In this document: positions 22,081 through 35,169 of the stretch, in pieces
How positions within the stretch are numbered: the first letter of the stretch is position 1
Layout: each line of letters starts with the position of its first letter
Source of the DNA: Chara braunii
Lineage: Eukaryota > Streptophyta > Charophyceae > Charales > Characeae
Reading direction: 5' to 3'
Assembly (NCBI GenBank): GCA_003427395.1
Contig: BFEA01000006.1
Coordinates: forward strand, 6,138,580-6,202,579
DNA: 64,000 nucleotides
Translations under genes and position numbers: made by a program
Notes under the pieces: generated by a model
Databases searched by the model: none
What the model was told of the DNA's origin: nothing
What the model saw: the letters and a program-made list of their open reading frames with translations, nothing else

Positions 22081-24280
22081 AAGTTGTTACTATCTAGAGT
22101 GTTTATGGTCCAAATGATGTATCAGAGTGACAAACTTTCTTAAATTTCATTCTACTTCATGTCCAAGTGGGGATTCCGATGATCATTGCCGGAAATTTCA
22201 ACGTTGTTCCAGAGCGGCATTTGCACTGTTGATGTATCCCCTCTCCCTGCCCTATGTATGTAGAATGAATGAGCTAATAATATCTAATTTATGCCAATCA
22301 CTTAACCTTGTTGACTCATATAAAGATTTTTTTTTACTTCTAAAACATATACATGCTTTTGAAAATGTTAATCTATACAAATAATCAAATTCGAAATTGA
22401 TCTCATATTAATATCTGAAAATATACAAGGAGCACTTCAGTTAGCTGAAATATTCCCCTAAAGACCATGCAATGTGTGTGATAGTATTTTCGTTTCGCAA
22501 GAAACCTGACTAAGGAAAAAAATTATACAACTTATCGTCTCAAATTAGATAGTTTCAGACAATATGTCCAAGATGTATGAGATTTCTAGAAGGATCAGAT
22601 GCCTCTCATCAAGGATGATATCAGATGGTTCAACAATGGCCTAGTTTTCTTGAGTTACAAATGCAATGAATATCATATATTATTGGCAGCTTAAAGGCAT
22701 TTCCAAGAAACTTAACTACAAAATATGATTCAATAACTAGAACAATAAGAGACGTGTTCAAATGATTATGAAGTTTTAGAGTTTCATGCCAAAGAAATTT
22801 TGGAGTTCGATAATCTGTTTATAAACCAAATGAAATATAGATGGTAAGGGAGATGAATTAGAGAGAAGTTTAAAAGACATCATCTGAAAGGGACAATGGA
22901 TGCTCGTATTTCTGCAATGGTTAAAACAAGGTCTGAAAGAACATTTATTGAAGCTCTGGTATACTCTATCAACAAGGATGAGTCATGGGTTACCTCCATT
23001 GCCGCCTGTACTAAGATTACGAGGGGCTTCTTCAAAAACTTTTCATATCATACAATGGGGGCATTCCACGAACTCAATGTAACAATGAACTTGATGAATT
23101 TCTTATTCCTCTATCTAAATCACTTTCTCAAAATCTAACAAAGATGTTGGGAAAACTCTTAATTAAGAAAGAGATTTGAAAAAAAAATGATGTTAATGGA
23201 GGAAAAAAAACATATGGAATGAATGGGCTACTTAAATAATTATGAGAACCCTTATGAGATTTAATTTATCAAGATCTCATAGATTTATACCATGTGGTGT
23301 GGATCTCTGGTGAGATGAGATAATTTGTGGTGCAAGAGGTTTTAACTTTGCTTTACAAGAAAAGCGATAAAACAAATATTAGATGTTATCACCCTATGGC
23401 ATTGCTTACAGTAGTTTATAAATTGGTGCTCAAAGCTTTAGTGAATCATCTTAATAAAGTCATTGTTGATATAATTAACTCGGCGTAGACTAGTTTTCTC
23501 ACAAGTAAAAATACTCAGGACAATATCTTACTAGTCAATGACCTAATTAAACTGACTAAGTCCAAACATAATGAAACATTTATTTTCATAGATTTTGAAA
23601 AGACTTATGGCCATGTGGATTGATTATTTCTTTATAAATATCTTAAAAAGCTTAATTTTGGTTCGGATAAAAATACTTCATAAAAATGTCACGATCAAAG
23701 TAATGATCAATGACAATGTAACACTCTCCGTCTCTCTATATAGATCGATTAGGTAAGGGAATCCAATTCCGGCCTTACACAATAGAAGTCCTAACTGCCA
23801 ATTTACGTCATCACAAGGACATAAAAAAAAATCCAAGGTATGTCAATTCATGAGGATGCAATTCTGATTTGCTCTTTTTTGGTAGATGGTCTATCTTTAA
23901 TAGTTAAGTCATCTCATGACAATTTAGCTGCAATCAAAAGGATAATTGATATTTTTTGACGACTTTCTTATATGAAAGTTAACTGTCAAGCGAAACATTA
24001 GGGTGGTGGATTCATCATCGAGGCAAAAAACCCCATGGAATTTCTCTCTTAGCGGAATGCAAACCAGAAACTGACAATGACTATATTGTTTAACAAGTTC
24101 AATATAAATTAAATTCATACAAGGATTAACATACTCTTCCTTAATAGGACGTACTCAGGTGATTAATAATGTTTTCCTTACATCCATCAGGTACAAATTT
24201 ACTATATGGGTTTTAGATGAAACAACCCTCACCGCCCCTCAAGATATTCGAACAGCAGTTAAGTGTTTTTTTTTTTTAGA
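22080..24280 (+). pseudogene. Decayed LINE (endonuclease to post-RT)
   Basis: A non-LTR retrotransposon ORF2 can be traced in order despite many stops and shifts. Endonuclease: SVYGPND and VGIPMIIAGNFNVVPE near 22100-22210, where the catalytic Asp of the GDFN motif has become Asn. RT: VLTLLYKKSDKTNIRCYHP at about 23340, followed by TVVYKLVLKALVNHLNKV, NTQDNILLVNDLIKLTK and FIFIDFEKTYGHVD. The YADD region is reduced to LVDGL near 23880. A post-RT segment (VINNVFLTSIRYKFTIWVL) lies near 24160-24210. Two short ORFs near 22900-23138 are within the same relic. It resembles the minus-strand LINE at 28-32 kb (LLHKKGDKTNIMNY) more than the one at 36-43 kb. It is nonfunctional. Confidence 0.85.
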
Positions 24281-25405
24281 GATAATCATGAGGCATTTGG
24301 TCTTATTTTTGCGGCTCACATAGACTGCATCTGTAATGATATTTGAGGCATTGATGCGCTTAATCCTCACTGTGGACAACCTCTATCATTTTATTACTAT
24401 TCACGAAGGCGGGATTCTCCTCTTTGTTGTTGCCCCATCTCCTTTTTTTCATTTCCATGGAGAAACCATGTGTCCTTCAATTATGATTTTTAAAATTTTT
24501 ATTTTTACTTCATTTTGGGGTCAGAGCATAGCGCCTGAGGCATTGTTTCAGAGTGCCTAGCAACCAAGCCTGATGCACATGTGCCGAGATAACCAAAATT
24601 TGCTTTCCTATGCTACTATTGAGATTTCGATTTCTGTTTGATATTTTCCAGCATATGTTCCTTACGCTTCCTTGCTAACTCCTTCAATCATTTTGACCAC
24701 CCTGTTGGTCTGACACAGACTTTTCCGACAGATCCTGCATCCCAAGAACGTGACCCGTACCACCACATTCCAGATGGAGTTCCAGAGGAACAAACTTTGA
24801 GGAGCGAAACAAATTACTTACTATAAATAATAGCTTGTTAAAAATACCAGACCAATCAAAACCCGGCGGAAACCCCTACTCTAGGATCAATTTCAGACTA
24901 TCAGAGTTATGAATGTACAACCACACCTCTTCTTTCAACTCAAGGTATTTCAACTTCAAATTAGTGATTAGCCATTCAACAAGTTTGAGCAGTTCTGCTC
25001 GTAATTACAGTAATAGATCAAAACCACCCCCACTCACCATTACCGCTATCAGCTACCGGGGCTTACTCCACTTCCATTGGCTCAAAGGCTTCCTTAAACT
25101 GCTAGTACCTTTCCCAGTTATCGGCCGCAGGCCCTGCGCACCGAGTTTTGGCGGCGCATCTGGCTGCTGCTAGAGGCCGAGTGCGGCCTCCGTGTTAACC
25201 GCCACGATTCGACAAAATGCCTGGGAAAAGTACGGGTGGTTTAAACATGTCAACCTTCATTAGATCAACCTCTTTAGTAGGTTCATTTTCCTTGGCAGCC
25301 CGTTTTATCTCCAATTCCTTTTCCTTAATTTCTATATAACTTGTTGTTGATTCCTTGGTTTTGGGGATGGCGGTGGGTGAGAATTTTGGGTCACACCCCT
25401 CTTTC
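24281..25405. other. No recognisable gene
   Basis: Only short ORFs are present (for example 24336-24560 and 24913-25173), without domains. It may include the 3' end of the LINE relic. No RNA gene is seen. Confidence 0.4.
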
Positions 25406-25906
25406 TTACTTCTCTACATTCAGAAGATGAAGACTGACCGCTTCTTGGGCGATAGAAATGCAGGACGGGAGCAATAGACTTTGCACTTGCCACCACCCCC
25501 GACATCTCACCTCCTTTGCCACTCTAAATGGTCCGAGGTGCTTGTTGCAAACTGTTATGCACATCTTGATCCGTCTTACCGTACAGTGGAGCCGAAGTTG
25601 TCCCTTCATTTCCAGCCGCAACATCACACTCAGACACCCCACCAGTCCCAGCTGGTTTGACTCCATTTCGTGATTGAGGTTTCTGGTTCTTTTGAGATTA
25701 ATGGGACTGATGGGGTTGTCCTCCCCTCCCTGCCGGCCCTGAAAGGGGGTGGTGAACCTGATGCTGCTGGTTCTGCTAAGTCTATTGGGGAGGAAGCCAG
25801 TTCGTCGGCGATCGAGGAGGGTTACGTTGATCATCTCTACCCTCCCAGAACCATCCAATGGTTTGCCACACTCCGTTGATGTCGTTGGTGCACCCCTAAC
25901 CCTCAA
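25406..25906 (-). other. Unrecognised 166-codon ORF, doubtful
   Basis: An open frame on the minus strand of somewhat higher GC than its neighbours. No domain is recognisable. Another minus-strand frame over the same stretch reads Gln/Asn/Pro-rich sequence, and plus-strand ORFs overlap it fully (25458-25673, 25670-25879, 25749-26015), so the true coding frame, if any, is unclear. A fragment of a retroelement gag is possible but unproven. Confidence 0.2.
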
Positions 25907-25909
25907 GCC

Positions 25910-27560
25910 TTCCCATAATCAAGTTACTATGGTGTCTCCTACAACACGTATTGCACTAACTAAACTTGTAATTACACTAGCTCCCCCAAAACTCATATAT
26001 CCCCTGGTACAATAGGAAGCCAACTATACGATCCAGCCATACCAACATTTTTTTTTCCAGTAAAAATCAGTGATGGTTTGAGCTAGCAGAAGGCTAAAGA
26101 GATCAACAAAGCTACTTTATAAAGCTATCCTATGAGCTAAAAAACACATGTACAAAGCCTGTGTAAAAAAAAAATGCAACAAGTCAATATATGTCAATAC
26201 AAGTCTAAGCACTCTCTTATTTTTATCTTATAAAATAAATGACCAAAATATGAGAGAGTAACGAAGTACCTCTCCACCGAGAGAGGTAGTCTCCCTTCGG
26301 CGAAGAGAGTTAGAAAGCTATGCTTGCAGAGGTCCCCTGTATACCCTTAGGACTAGCTGTAGGTAGGTAATGAGAGAAATATATGTCCATGACATGGCAG
26401 AACGCCGATTAAAAATATTTGAGGTAAGAGAAAATTGTATGGTTGTTGTCCAATGAGGAGAAGGCAACTTTTATTACATAAAAAAAAGGTATCAATCAAA
26501 TTTTCAAATTTTGAACAAGGTGTAGCAACAGGTCTCATCTGTAAAACTACATACCATTTCTACATACCATCCTAAGTCGATCAGTCTGAATCACCACCTT
26601 GTGTTTGTTGTCCGAAGGGTCTGTATGAGATATCATCTGCGGTCAAGTTCCACTAGCATCGTGTAATTGTAGTTACCTACAACGGTGGGACGAGATTGAA
26701 TGGAAGGAAAGTTATGTGTGACACGAGTTTAGGCGGGGAAGTTTATCCCTTTTAATGTGCCCATTAGATTTTGACTGATCCAACGTGCTTTCTGTTACTT
26801 TGACTCTCACCTTTTGCTCAGAGAATGGAGGTCGTAGTTCTTACTTAATCTGTTTTGTGAATGAAGAAGCACTGCCATTATTGTATTATCGTTATTGTAG
26901 GACTCAAACTCAAGTCTGTTGACACAAATTTGCTAGTAGATCTCATGATGAGGATAGAGGAGCTCTGACGTCTGACGCTCCAATATAAAACGGGCTTTGA
27001 CAGAGGTAGGTCAAGGAGAGAATAATATTAAAGAAAAAAACAGGATAATTTATCTTGTAGCTACGAACATGTTCATTATCAGGGTACATAACTACACGCT
27101 CCGAGAATGACAGGAAGGATATTGCGTTTGCATTATCAATGCAGCTTGTTTTTGTTGATGATATCATCTGTTTAGTTTTGACACTTTTTTTTTTTTTTTT
27201 TAAGTTGCCTTCTCTTCATCGGGGGATAGCCATGTAGTTTTCTTTCACCTCACGTATTTTTAACTGATTTTTTTATTTTTATTTTTATTTCTTTAAGCGG
27301 GCCCAGTGCCCAAGGCTGATATTACCAATAAGAAGATTAAGGTCACGGTCCTTACAGTCTACCTGGAGAAACCGAACCGAACAAGCTGAGAATCAGGCTA
27401 TGCCTCTTCAGTCCTTCCTGGACCACCAGATCAAAGTAATATAAAAAGCTACCTTGCCCTTTAAAAATCAATTGAAAATCATTCCCCCTCTCTACCAAAC
27501 CACTGCAAATCCACCACAGCTAGTTGTGAAGGAGAGAAAAAATTTGCAAAACAATTTGGA
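25910..27560. other. No recognisable gene
   Basis: AT-rich with homopolymer A/T runs (27187-27202 T-run, TTTTTA repeats near 27268-27290). No gene, RNA or element end is identified. A 20-bp word, ATCATCTGTTTAGTTTTGAC, near 27163 recurs in slightly changed form near 32502, on the other side of the minus-strand LINE. Confidence 0.4.
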
Positions 27561-27563
27561 GAT

Positions 27564-28043
27564 TTAAAGGAAGACCCTAACTGCAGCGCGACTAGTTCAA
27601 AACGCAAAGATGGAAGTCACTCTTGAGAGATTCTTCTATCCATTCTCCTCCTCGCCACTCCACCTTACCCAGACTTTTCCCTTTAGTTCCCCCCAGCCAG
27701 GTCAAGTCAAAGTTTTGGATTGTTTCTTTAATATCATTCCGTTTACGTAATTTGACAAGTTTAGTCTTAGTTTTTTTTCATCGTGCTCTAATCTCAGTTT
27801 GAATTAAAGGAAGACCCTAACTGCAACGCGACTAGTTCAAAACGCAAAGATGAAAGCCTCTCTTGAGAGATTTTTTTATCCATTCTCCTCCTGGCCAGTC
27901 CACCTTACCCAGACTTTTCCCTTTATTTCCCCCCAGCCAGGTCAAGTCAAAGTTTTGGATTGTTTCTTTAACATCATTTCATTTACGTAATTTGACAAGT
28001 TTAGTCTTAGTTTTTTTTCATCGTGCTCTAATCTCAGTTTGAA
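27564..28043. repeat. 240-bp tandem duplication, two copies
   Basis: Copies at 27564-27803 and 27804-28043 are about 95% identical, beginning AAAGGAAGACCCTAACTGCA and ending ATCTCAGTTTGAAT. The exact 240-bp spacing and few differences (for example GGAAGTCAC against GAAAGCCTC) point to a recent duplication. There is no gene within. Confidence 0.93.
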
Positions 28044-28149
28044 TAAATTGTACAATTATCTCAAAGATTTCCCTACCTTCCAAGGCAATGTTATCTCTTA
28101 CCAAAACACAACGTTTGTACCAAAGAACCTATAACACTGTTTTTCTTCC

Positions 28150-31100
28150 TATAGTAAACAAATTGCACTTAAAATCGAAAAGCTGGAAGTTAATAGGTTT
28201 TCAATGTCCTAACAAGATAGCACGTCAATCCCACAGTCAATCTATCCCGGTCAAGCTCCTCCAAATATTATCCCACCTTCTTCATAATAGACCTGCACCC
28301 GAGCACTGCATAAAAATATGTTCAACAGTTTCACAAATTTTCCTATTAGGGAAGTTTGTATAACAAGATTTGCACCATGAGAAAGCTAAACCTTTTTGTT
28401 CTAGATTTGAATGATCAATGAGTCAGTCATTTGTAGGTAAACACTGATGAATAATTTGTCGTTGAAGAGAGGCGAATTTGGTTAGTTTTTGTTTTAAGTT
28501 GTTAAAAAAATTAATAATCTTGAAAGTATTACCATCAATATTCAAATGTCTAGACCGTCGTTCCTGTACAATTGGAGCTACATCCACCCTTGGTCTGAGA
28601 AGACGATATGTTGCCTTGACCGTGATGGATTGTAGAGTTCTTACTTTTCCTTTCTTACTAGTATTCCAGATCCACTCATTTGAGTTCAGAGGTAGATTTC
28701 GAATAAGAGAGTAAGGATGGTACACTCTCCATCTCTTCGTTGATGAGAAATAAACCACTCGAATCATGTAAAAGTCTAGGAAAGATAAAACTTAACCTGA
28801 TCATTGTGGGATGGGTGTAAGAAAAATTATTTTGTCATCTTAAAAATACTCACTATAGCCCCTTCTGGATGAATGTGAGCAATTTAACCCACTTCCCATT
28901 GTTCTGAACCAGTTTCCACTAGCCAATCTCCCTCTTTTAACGAGATACCTTTCCTTAGTGTTCTAACTCAAACTAAAGGGATATAAAAAATGATCTGCTC
29001 TAAATTCTCAGCAAGTTGGTGGGCATATTTGAATTTACCTTTTAATTGCTCCTTTGTTAACTAATTTCTGTTTTTCGTGTCTCACTTATCTTTGATCCTT
29101 AACACTCCCTTTTTAACCCACAAGAATCATTGAGGGTCGAAAGTTTTAAATATGATCCTATTCCAATCAGTTATCTATCTATTGTCAAAGAGAGGTTGTC
29201 TTGGAACCTCCTCATATCAGGAAGGAAATTGTTTATTAGGTAAAGGTAAATTTCATCATGTTTTCAATAACGATATCCGTAAGTTATCTATAAGTAATTT
29301 TTCTTTAGCTGCTCCCCTCAAACCCTCTTCTTTTGATTGTGTCTTTGCCCTTGGAATGCTCCAATATAAATATTCAATCCATGTGAGAGGGTGGATATCC
29401 ATCGTAGTTCATGGTGTTAATCTATGAATTAGCTCTAACGCCATCGGTTGCCAGGGTTTATCATTGGAAAAAATCAGTTTCTTTAACCATTGGGGTGCTA
29501 GCGATTGGCATTGCAGAGATGAATCAAGAAGTCATAACCCTCCTTTGAGTTTGGGTTGGATAAGGGAAAGTCATGCTACTTTAGGGATGACATTTTCTCA
29601 CTCATGGTTTCCTCTCCATAAAAATGTCGCCACCTGTTTTTTTAGTCTCTTTGTGCTTAACCTAGTGATTGCCCATAAGACTGATTTGTACTATATGGAT
29701 GCTAAAACAATATTGCTAATAATTAATGTTCTTCAAAACAAAGAAGTTTGTTGATTTTTCCATTGATTCATTTCGTCAATCGTTAGACGAGAAATTCAAT
29801 CATCATTCGTAATCATTTTTCCTAGTGTCGTTAGAGAGACCCCTAATAATCTTACGGGACCTGCTAATGAAAGTCATTTTGCTTTCGGGTATTCTGGGAA
29901 ACGTACTCCGTTTGAATGGATTCACTATCCCTGTGTCTTATTTCCCTAATTGATCTTCGTATCCGAAACAACTGAGAAACGATCCATTATTACCTTAATA
30001 GAAGCAAGTGGGATTGCGTCATCAGGAATCTCTAATATCTGAAGCTTTTTAATATTTTAATTGACCCTAAGATTTGCTCATAAGGCTTTCATGATTATTA
30101 CAAACAAAAAGGTGCTAACGGGTCTTTTTGTCTTACTGATTGTTGAAGATGAAGAGATGGTGAGAGAAGATCGTTTACCTGAATCCTTGTAGAGGCGTTT
30201 GTATGTAAAATCCTTATCCATTTTCACGAGTTCGGTCCAAAATTCATTTTATAGAGACAAACATCCACAAATTTTCAGTCAACATGATCATAGGATTTCT
30301 CAAAGTCTATAAACACTATTCTAGCGTTTTATTTAGACTAGCGAGAGAGTTTCACAATTTCATTGATTAGGAGAATGTCTTCCCTTTATAAACCCAGTCT
30401 GTGAGGGGTGTATAATGTCTTTCATTACAGGAATAAAACGATTAGCTAAGACCTTGGATAACATTTTGTATATCACTGTTAGAAGAGTTATCAGCCTATA
30501 ATTCATAATATTTGTTTTATCCCCTTTCTTATGTAGAAGTGTGAGGATACCTTCTCCCACTAATTCACCCATTATACCTGATTGTTGGACTGATTCCACA
30601 TATCCCATTATGTTCGAAGAGAAGGTCGACCACATGGTTTTTCATAATTCCTTAGGGAGACCATTTATCCCAAGGATTTTGACTTCATCCATCTGTATCG
30701 GAGTTGTCCCAATTTTCTCCTTTGTTAATGAATGCTCCAGATGTTCTCGTTGCTCATCTGTGAGGGTTTGAGACAGAGGATCAAAAAAATGTTTGATAGC
30801 TTGTTCATCTCTTTATGGATGTGTAGGGTCCTTAGAAGAAGTAAAAAATATTTTGTAAAAGTCATAAACTATTTTTAGATTTTCTGCTGAAGAATAAAAT
30901 AGTGAAGGGTCTTTAGGTATTGATGGATCCATCAAGGCGTCTATACATATACATCTAGACGTGCTAATGCAAAGAAGGATACATCAATTTGTCCCTCTGT
31001 CAAAAACTTAGAAAGTTTACTTCTAATTATATACCCTTGTCAACGATGTGGAGCAAAGGTCAAAAGTTGGTTTCTAAGGGTCTGTATATCCATCGGTTGA

Positions 31101-32260
31101 GACTTTTCATCAATATTTTCTTGGGATTCGTAATTAGGGATTTGTTCTTGAATGTACATTTTTTGTCGGTGTTTATTTTTAACCTGAAGTTAAGAATATT
31201 CGTTGCATTTTGTTGCTAGAAATGTTAGACCATTATTAAACCATACTATGAACGAACTTTCTTCGGTTTTATTTGAGTGTCAGTATTTCCCTACTTCCTC
31301 TATGTACGGCCTAAATTTCATATATGTTAGAAATAATGTGTTAAGTTTATAATTTTTTTTTCCCTTATCAGTTTTTTTTTTTTAAACTTCAAGAGCACTG
31401 CACACATCTTTGTGATCCACCCCTGACCACGGACTCTGTGGAAAAATCGTTGCCCAGACTAATGCATGATCCTGATTTTCTGACATCAAAATTAAAGTTT
31501 TTCGGGATCTGGATTGTTGTGGGGTGCCATTATTCCTTATACAAGTAAAAAGTTTTTCTTATGGGAAGATACAACGATATGTGTCAAAAAGACCTTCTTT
31601 CTCACAAAGAGTATGAATGATGTTCTCATCCTCTTCTATGTAAGACGGGCAAGGAGAAGGAATCTTCCACCGATCTAACCATCTGTCCAGAGCTGCATTG
31701 AAGTCTCCAGCCATAATTATAGGAATTTCACTCGGAATTTGGGTTCTAATCATTTGAAAAAAAATCCCCCCTCTTGAATTTCATTAGGATCGTAGATGTT
31801 AATTACACATATGATTTCCTGCTCTAACTTAACCAGCGCAGATACCCATTTTCCCTGCTCTTTATCCACCACCCAATGTACTACCTCAATCCTAGATTCA
31901 AGGGGGACTCATATGGCTACGCCTCCTGAACCACTTCTAAGTGCTAGAGAGTATATTTTTTGAAAGGGCCATACAATGTTATGAGTACGTGTATGGGTTG
32001 GGGAAGAGGTAAGATGGGTTTCCTGGATACAAATTAGGTTTGGCCATGAACGACCACCGACCCCTTTCAATTATTCCGTTACAGTTTTCCTTTTTTCGGA
32101 ATCCGCGGTAGCTAGACTATTTACATTAAGTGATCTGAGGTGTAGGTCTACTATACTAGTCGCACGATTCCATGAAGGATTTTTTTCATAAAATGCGTGT
32201 AGTGCTTTCATTACAACAAACCAGCTTTTCTTTTTCTTCTTCTCAGTCACCTAAAGTCGG
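28150..32260 (-). pseudogene. Decayed LINE on minus strand
   Basis: Read right to left. The endonuclease begins near 32130 (SLNVNSLATADSEKRKTVTE, with a stop inside the domain), then ICIQETH near 32030 and IPIIMAGDFNAALDRWLDRW at about 31720. RT is at 30635-30360 (GEGILTLLHKKGDKTNIMNY, LLTVIYKMLSKVLANRF, HPSQTGFIKGRHSPNQ). Post-RT sequence (LLDSSLQCQSLAPQWLKKL) is near 29500. A C-terminal zinc-binding (zf-RVT-like) region is near 28440-28300, with WCKSC and CETVEHIFMQC in a CCHC-like arrangement. Many stops and shifts show it is inactive. It belongs with the 22-24 kb relic rather than the 36-43 kb LINE. The 5' end near 32260 and 3' end near 28150 are estimates. Confidence 0.87.
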
Positions 32261-33540
32261 ACCCAATTACCATTGTCTAGGTTAGGATTCAGTTGGAGGA
32301 TGCCGCTACACAGAATGAAGCACAAAAATGTCATCACATCTTACACAGACCAAACTATTTTGACCTTGATCTTGAGATTTTGTAATTCTAGCAAGGTTGT
32401 ATGGGAATACCACTTGGGACTTGCTTCATTGTACTCCTTAAAACGAATTGCGTTTCCATGACCAGTGTTAAGGAGCAACTTACTTTTTTTGTCGACAGCA
32501 TCATCTGTTTAGTTTTGGCACATGTATTTTCTTTCTGACGCGGTTTCATATAAGCCTTCAGATGTATAGCCGTCTACGGCTTCTGTGCATCACACACTCG
32601 TTTCCCTATAACTTACGCTCGGCACCGGGTTCCTACCTACAACTACCCCATGCTAGTGGGACTTGACCCCAGGTCATGCCACCTATGTTTTCTTGAACCA
32701 TCGGATTCCAGCCCGCGGTCCGTTTTTGCAGCTCTTGTTGAATGATGTATAGCCTCGGGCACTTGGGCCGATTCGTACCCTTTTTTTTTTGCGGGTCTGA
32801 GGGCCTCGCCACACCACTGTCGAACGAAAAACGAACGAATGCATCTACCCGCAGAGAAGGGCAAAATGCATACATTACTATGAATAGCAATGGATGCATC
32901 TTAATATGAATGTCTTAGGGGTTGATCCCACCCCTACACTACAACCCAATTACAGTGTAGTTTTGAGATCCCACCACTTTCCGACGTTGTCGAGGATGCC
33001 AAAATATTTTGTTCAATTTTGTTTGCTCGTGTCGTGGCCGCACATTCGCAAAAGGGTGCAAACGTAGTTAGTACAATTCTCGTGTAGACTGTGAGGGCTT
33101 CACAACCTCGAAAAAGAGGGAGCAATTTTTTTTATTTAGTTTTTTCGCGTGTCCGTTTATAGCATTATGAATGTCCGAGGTGGTTACAACACTGGCTGAA
33201 AGTGCGGATTGTGGTATGCGGTTGCGGGTTCAAAACTTCGTAGCCTTGCGCATGGACACCGGCAGGGCGTTAGAATGACGCACAACTGGATACACACCCC
33301 CTTGGGATGACGCTGGTAAGTTATTACAGACACTACCTGCGCACCACCCAAGGGGTAGTCCATGGTTGTTGTATGTGGGGACTGGGTGATGGTGGGTATC
33401 TTGATGTCCTTGGTCTACGGGGTTGCTAGGTGGCTTGCAAAGTCCGGTTTACTCAAGCCCAACAGAGCACAGCTACAAACTATTTCATCGTGTAGGTCAA
33501 TAGGTTAGGTCACTTGCACAATTCACATAAGGTCATGTGT
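32261..33540. other. Noncoding; possible tRNA-like repeat near 33180
   Basis: No protein gene is recognised. At about 33223-33240, GCGGTTGCGGGTTCAAAAC resembles a tRNA B box, with GGTGGTTACAACACTGGC about 45 bp upstream as a possible A box. A weak B-box-like word, GGGTCAAGTCCCA, is present on the minus strand at about 32655. These hint at SINE remnants only. Confidence 0.35.
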
Positions 33541-33549
33541 TCGATACCA

Positions 33550-34085
33550 AACTGTAACTTAGGGCTGGTCATCCTCTTAGTACGTCGTCAAAGGATTGAG
33601 AGTTGAGGCTGGCATAGCAGCTCCTTAGTACGATATGTCGGGAGTGTCAGCAGGGTAGGAATGGGCTCCAGGGACATATGAGGGAACGAAGGATTGTCTG
33701 CTCTCAGATTACCATACAACACAGGAATAATAGATTATCCAGGGTCAATACATACAGTTCATGATTCACGATTGAGGGTGGGCTATCCTTCTAGTACGTA
33801 CCTTAGAGTTGAGGCTGGCATAGCAGTCCTTAGTACGAATGTTGGGGTGTCGGGAGATATTGCACCTTACCGCGGGGCCGGAACGGGCTCCAGGGATATA
33901 TGAGGGAAAGGAGGATCCCAACATAAGGATAAGAAACTCAGTTCATAACTCATGACCTAGGGTTGGCTATCCTCCTAGTACGTAGCCTAGGGTTGAGGCT
34001 GGCATAGCAGTTAGTACGGAATGTCAGGGGTGTCATGGCCGGAATGGGCTCCAGGGACATACGAGGGAACGGAGGATACCCAACT
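33550..34085 (+). repeat. Imperfect tandem repeat, three copies
   Basis: Three units (about 33558-33690, 33770-33912, 33955-34075) each contain GTTGAGGCTGGCATAGCAG, a TTAGTACG word, ATGTYRGGGGTGTC-like sequence, GGGCTCCAGGGA and CATATGAGGGAA, each ending in a GGA(G)GGAT/ACC word. No ORF is conserved among the units. Confidence 0.85.
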
Positions 34086-34099
34086 CAATATCATCACCA

Positions 34100-34501
34100 C
34101 ACAACTAAGTTAGATGGGGGTCACTTTGCACCCTCATGAAGACCTGTGGTAAGATGTTCATACCTAGCTCCCGAAGTCCCCATGCAATCAGGTTTGCACG
34201 GCGTCTGCTTTAACCGGGGCTGAGCAGGGAGTAGGCGTCTCTGCTTAGCCCCGGTACCTGCAACCGCTGTCTTGTCAGGTTACCCCGCCAAGATGGCGAT
34301 GAGTGATGGTCCTAGGTGGTTAACGCTAGGGTAGGACAGGGGGGGTGGGGGTGCGCCAGGGCAAAAAGATGAGAGGAAGGGTGGGTGGGGTCTTCAGAGA
34401 GGTTCATCTGGATAAACGAGTGGCCCAGTTCTGTGGGTGACTGCCATCCGTCTAGTCTCCCACCTCTACAACAACCTGGGCTTTTCAAAAAAAAAAAAAA
34501 A
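34100..34501 (+). mobile_element. Poly-A-tailed retroposon with 9-bp hairpin
   Basis: This GC-rich noncoding body ends in a run of 16 A residues (about 34486-34501), as in SINE-type retroposons. It includes a strong hairpin, ACCGGGGCT/AGCCCCGGT (34213-34221, 34247-34255), with a further AGCAG/CTGCT-type inner pairing. The 5' end and target duplication were not determined. No A or B box is evident, so its RNA polymerase origin is open. Confidence 0.5.
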
Positions 34502-34682
34502 AGGAATGTCTGAGGACCATAGTGTTGTGTGACATGTCGGTTGACGGAATCCGTGAAAACGTCCGCCCTCTATAACAGCCCGTAAAGAACTGATGCGGGT
34601 CCAGGAAGACCACCAAAGAAGTCGGCCTTGTTTTCACGTCTACATTCATAGTCTAATGATGGGATCAGCCCCTTAGTATGGT

Positions 34683-35113
34683 TTGGATCCCACAATCCTC
34701 AGTAGGGGTACTTTCGTGAAAAAAAAAAATTCCACATGTTTCCGTGGTGAGCGGACAGGGAAAATAATTCGACTGTTTCTTCTTTGGGCCTCCTTCGTGG
34801 CAGCACGGGAGAGAGTTGTGGCTGGTTTCGTGAACGAATTTCCAAAAGTTCCTGACCCCTACCCCCTCCCCTGAAAGTAGGTGGCTCTGCAAAATTGGGT
34901 TTTCCCTTTTTTTCTGTTGTCGTTTCGTGGCCGTTGGCCGTTGGATGTCCGTAGATGAAGTTGGGACGGAGTGCATGTGGGCAAAATTTGTGGAGAAGTG
35001 CCTTCCCCGTCGGGCCTATGGGATCCAAATTCGTTCTTACGAACCGGTTGGCGCGGACACGACTTTCAGGGTACTTTTTCGACTTTTTCTTAAAAACGCA
35101 TTGTGGGATCCAA
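34683..35113. mobile_element. Small TIR element, 431 bp
   Basis: Perfect 14-bp terminal inverted repeats TTGGATCCCACAAT (34683-34696) and ATTGTGGGATCCAA (35100-35113). Similarity continues outward in imperfect form (TAGTATGG against CCTATGAA). The ORFs inside (for example 34665-34976 minus and 34699-35028 minus) carry no transposase domain. It looks like a nonautonomous DNA transposon; the family is not assigned because no target duplication was clear. Confidence 0.65.
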
Positions 35114-35169
35114 GCCTATGAATGTTGTTTTTTTCTTCCGACGGTAGTGCTAGGTTGGAACATGAATTG

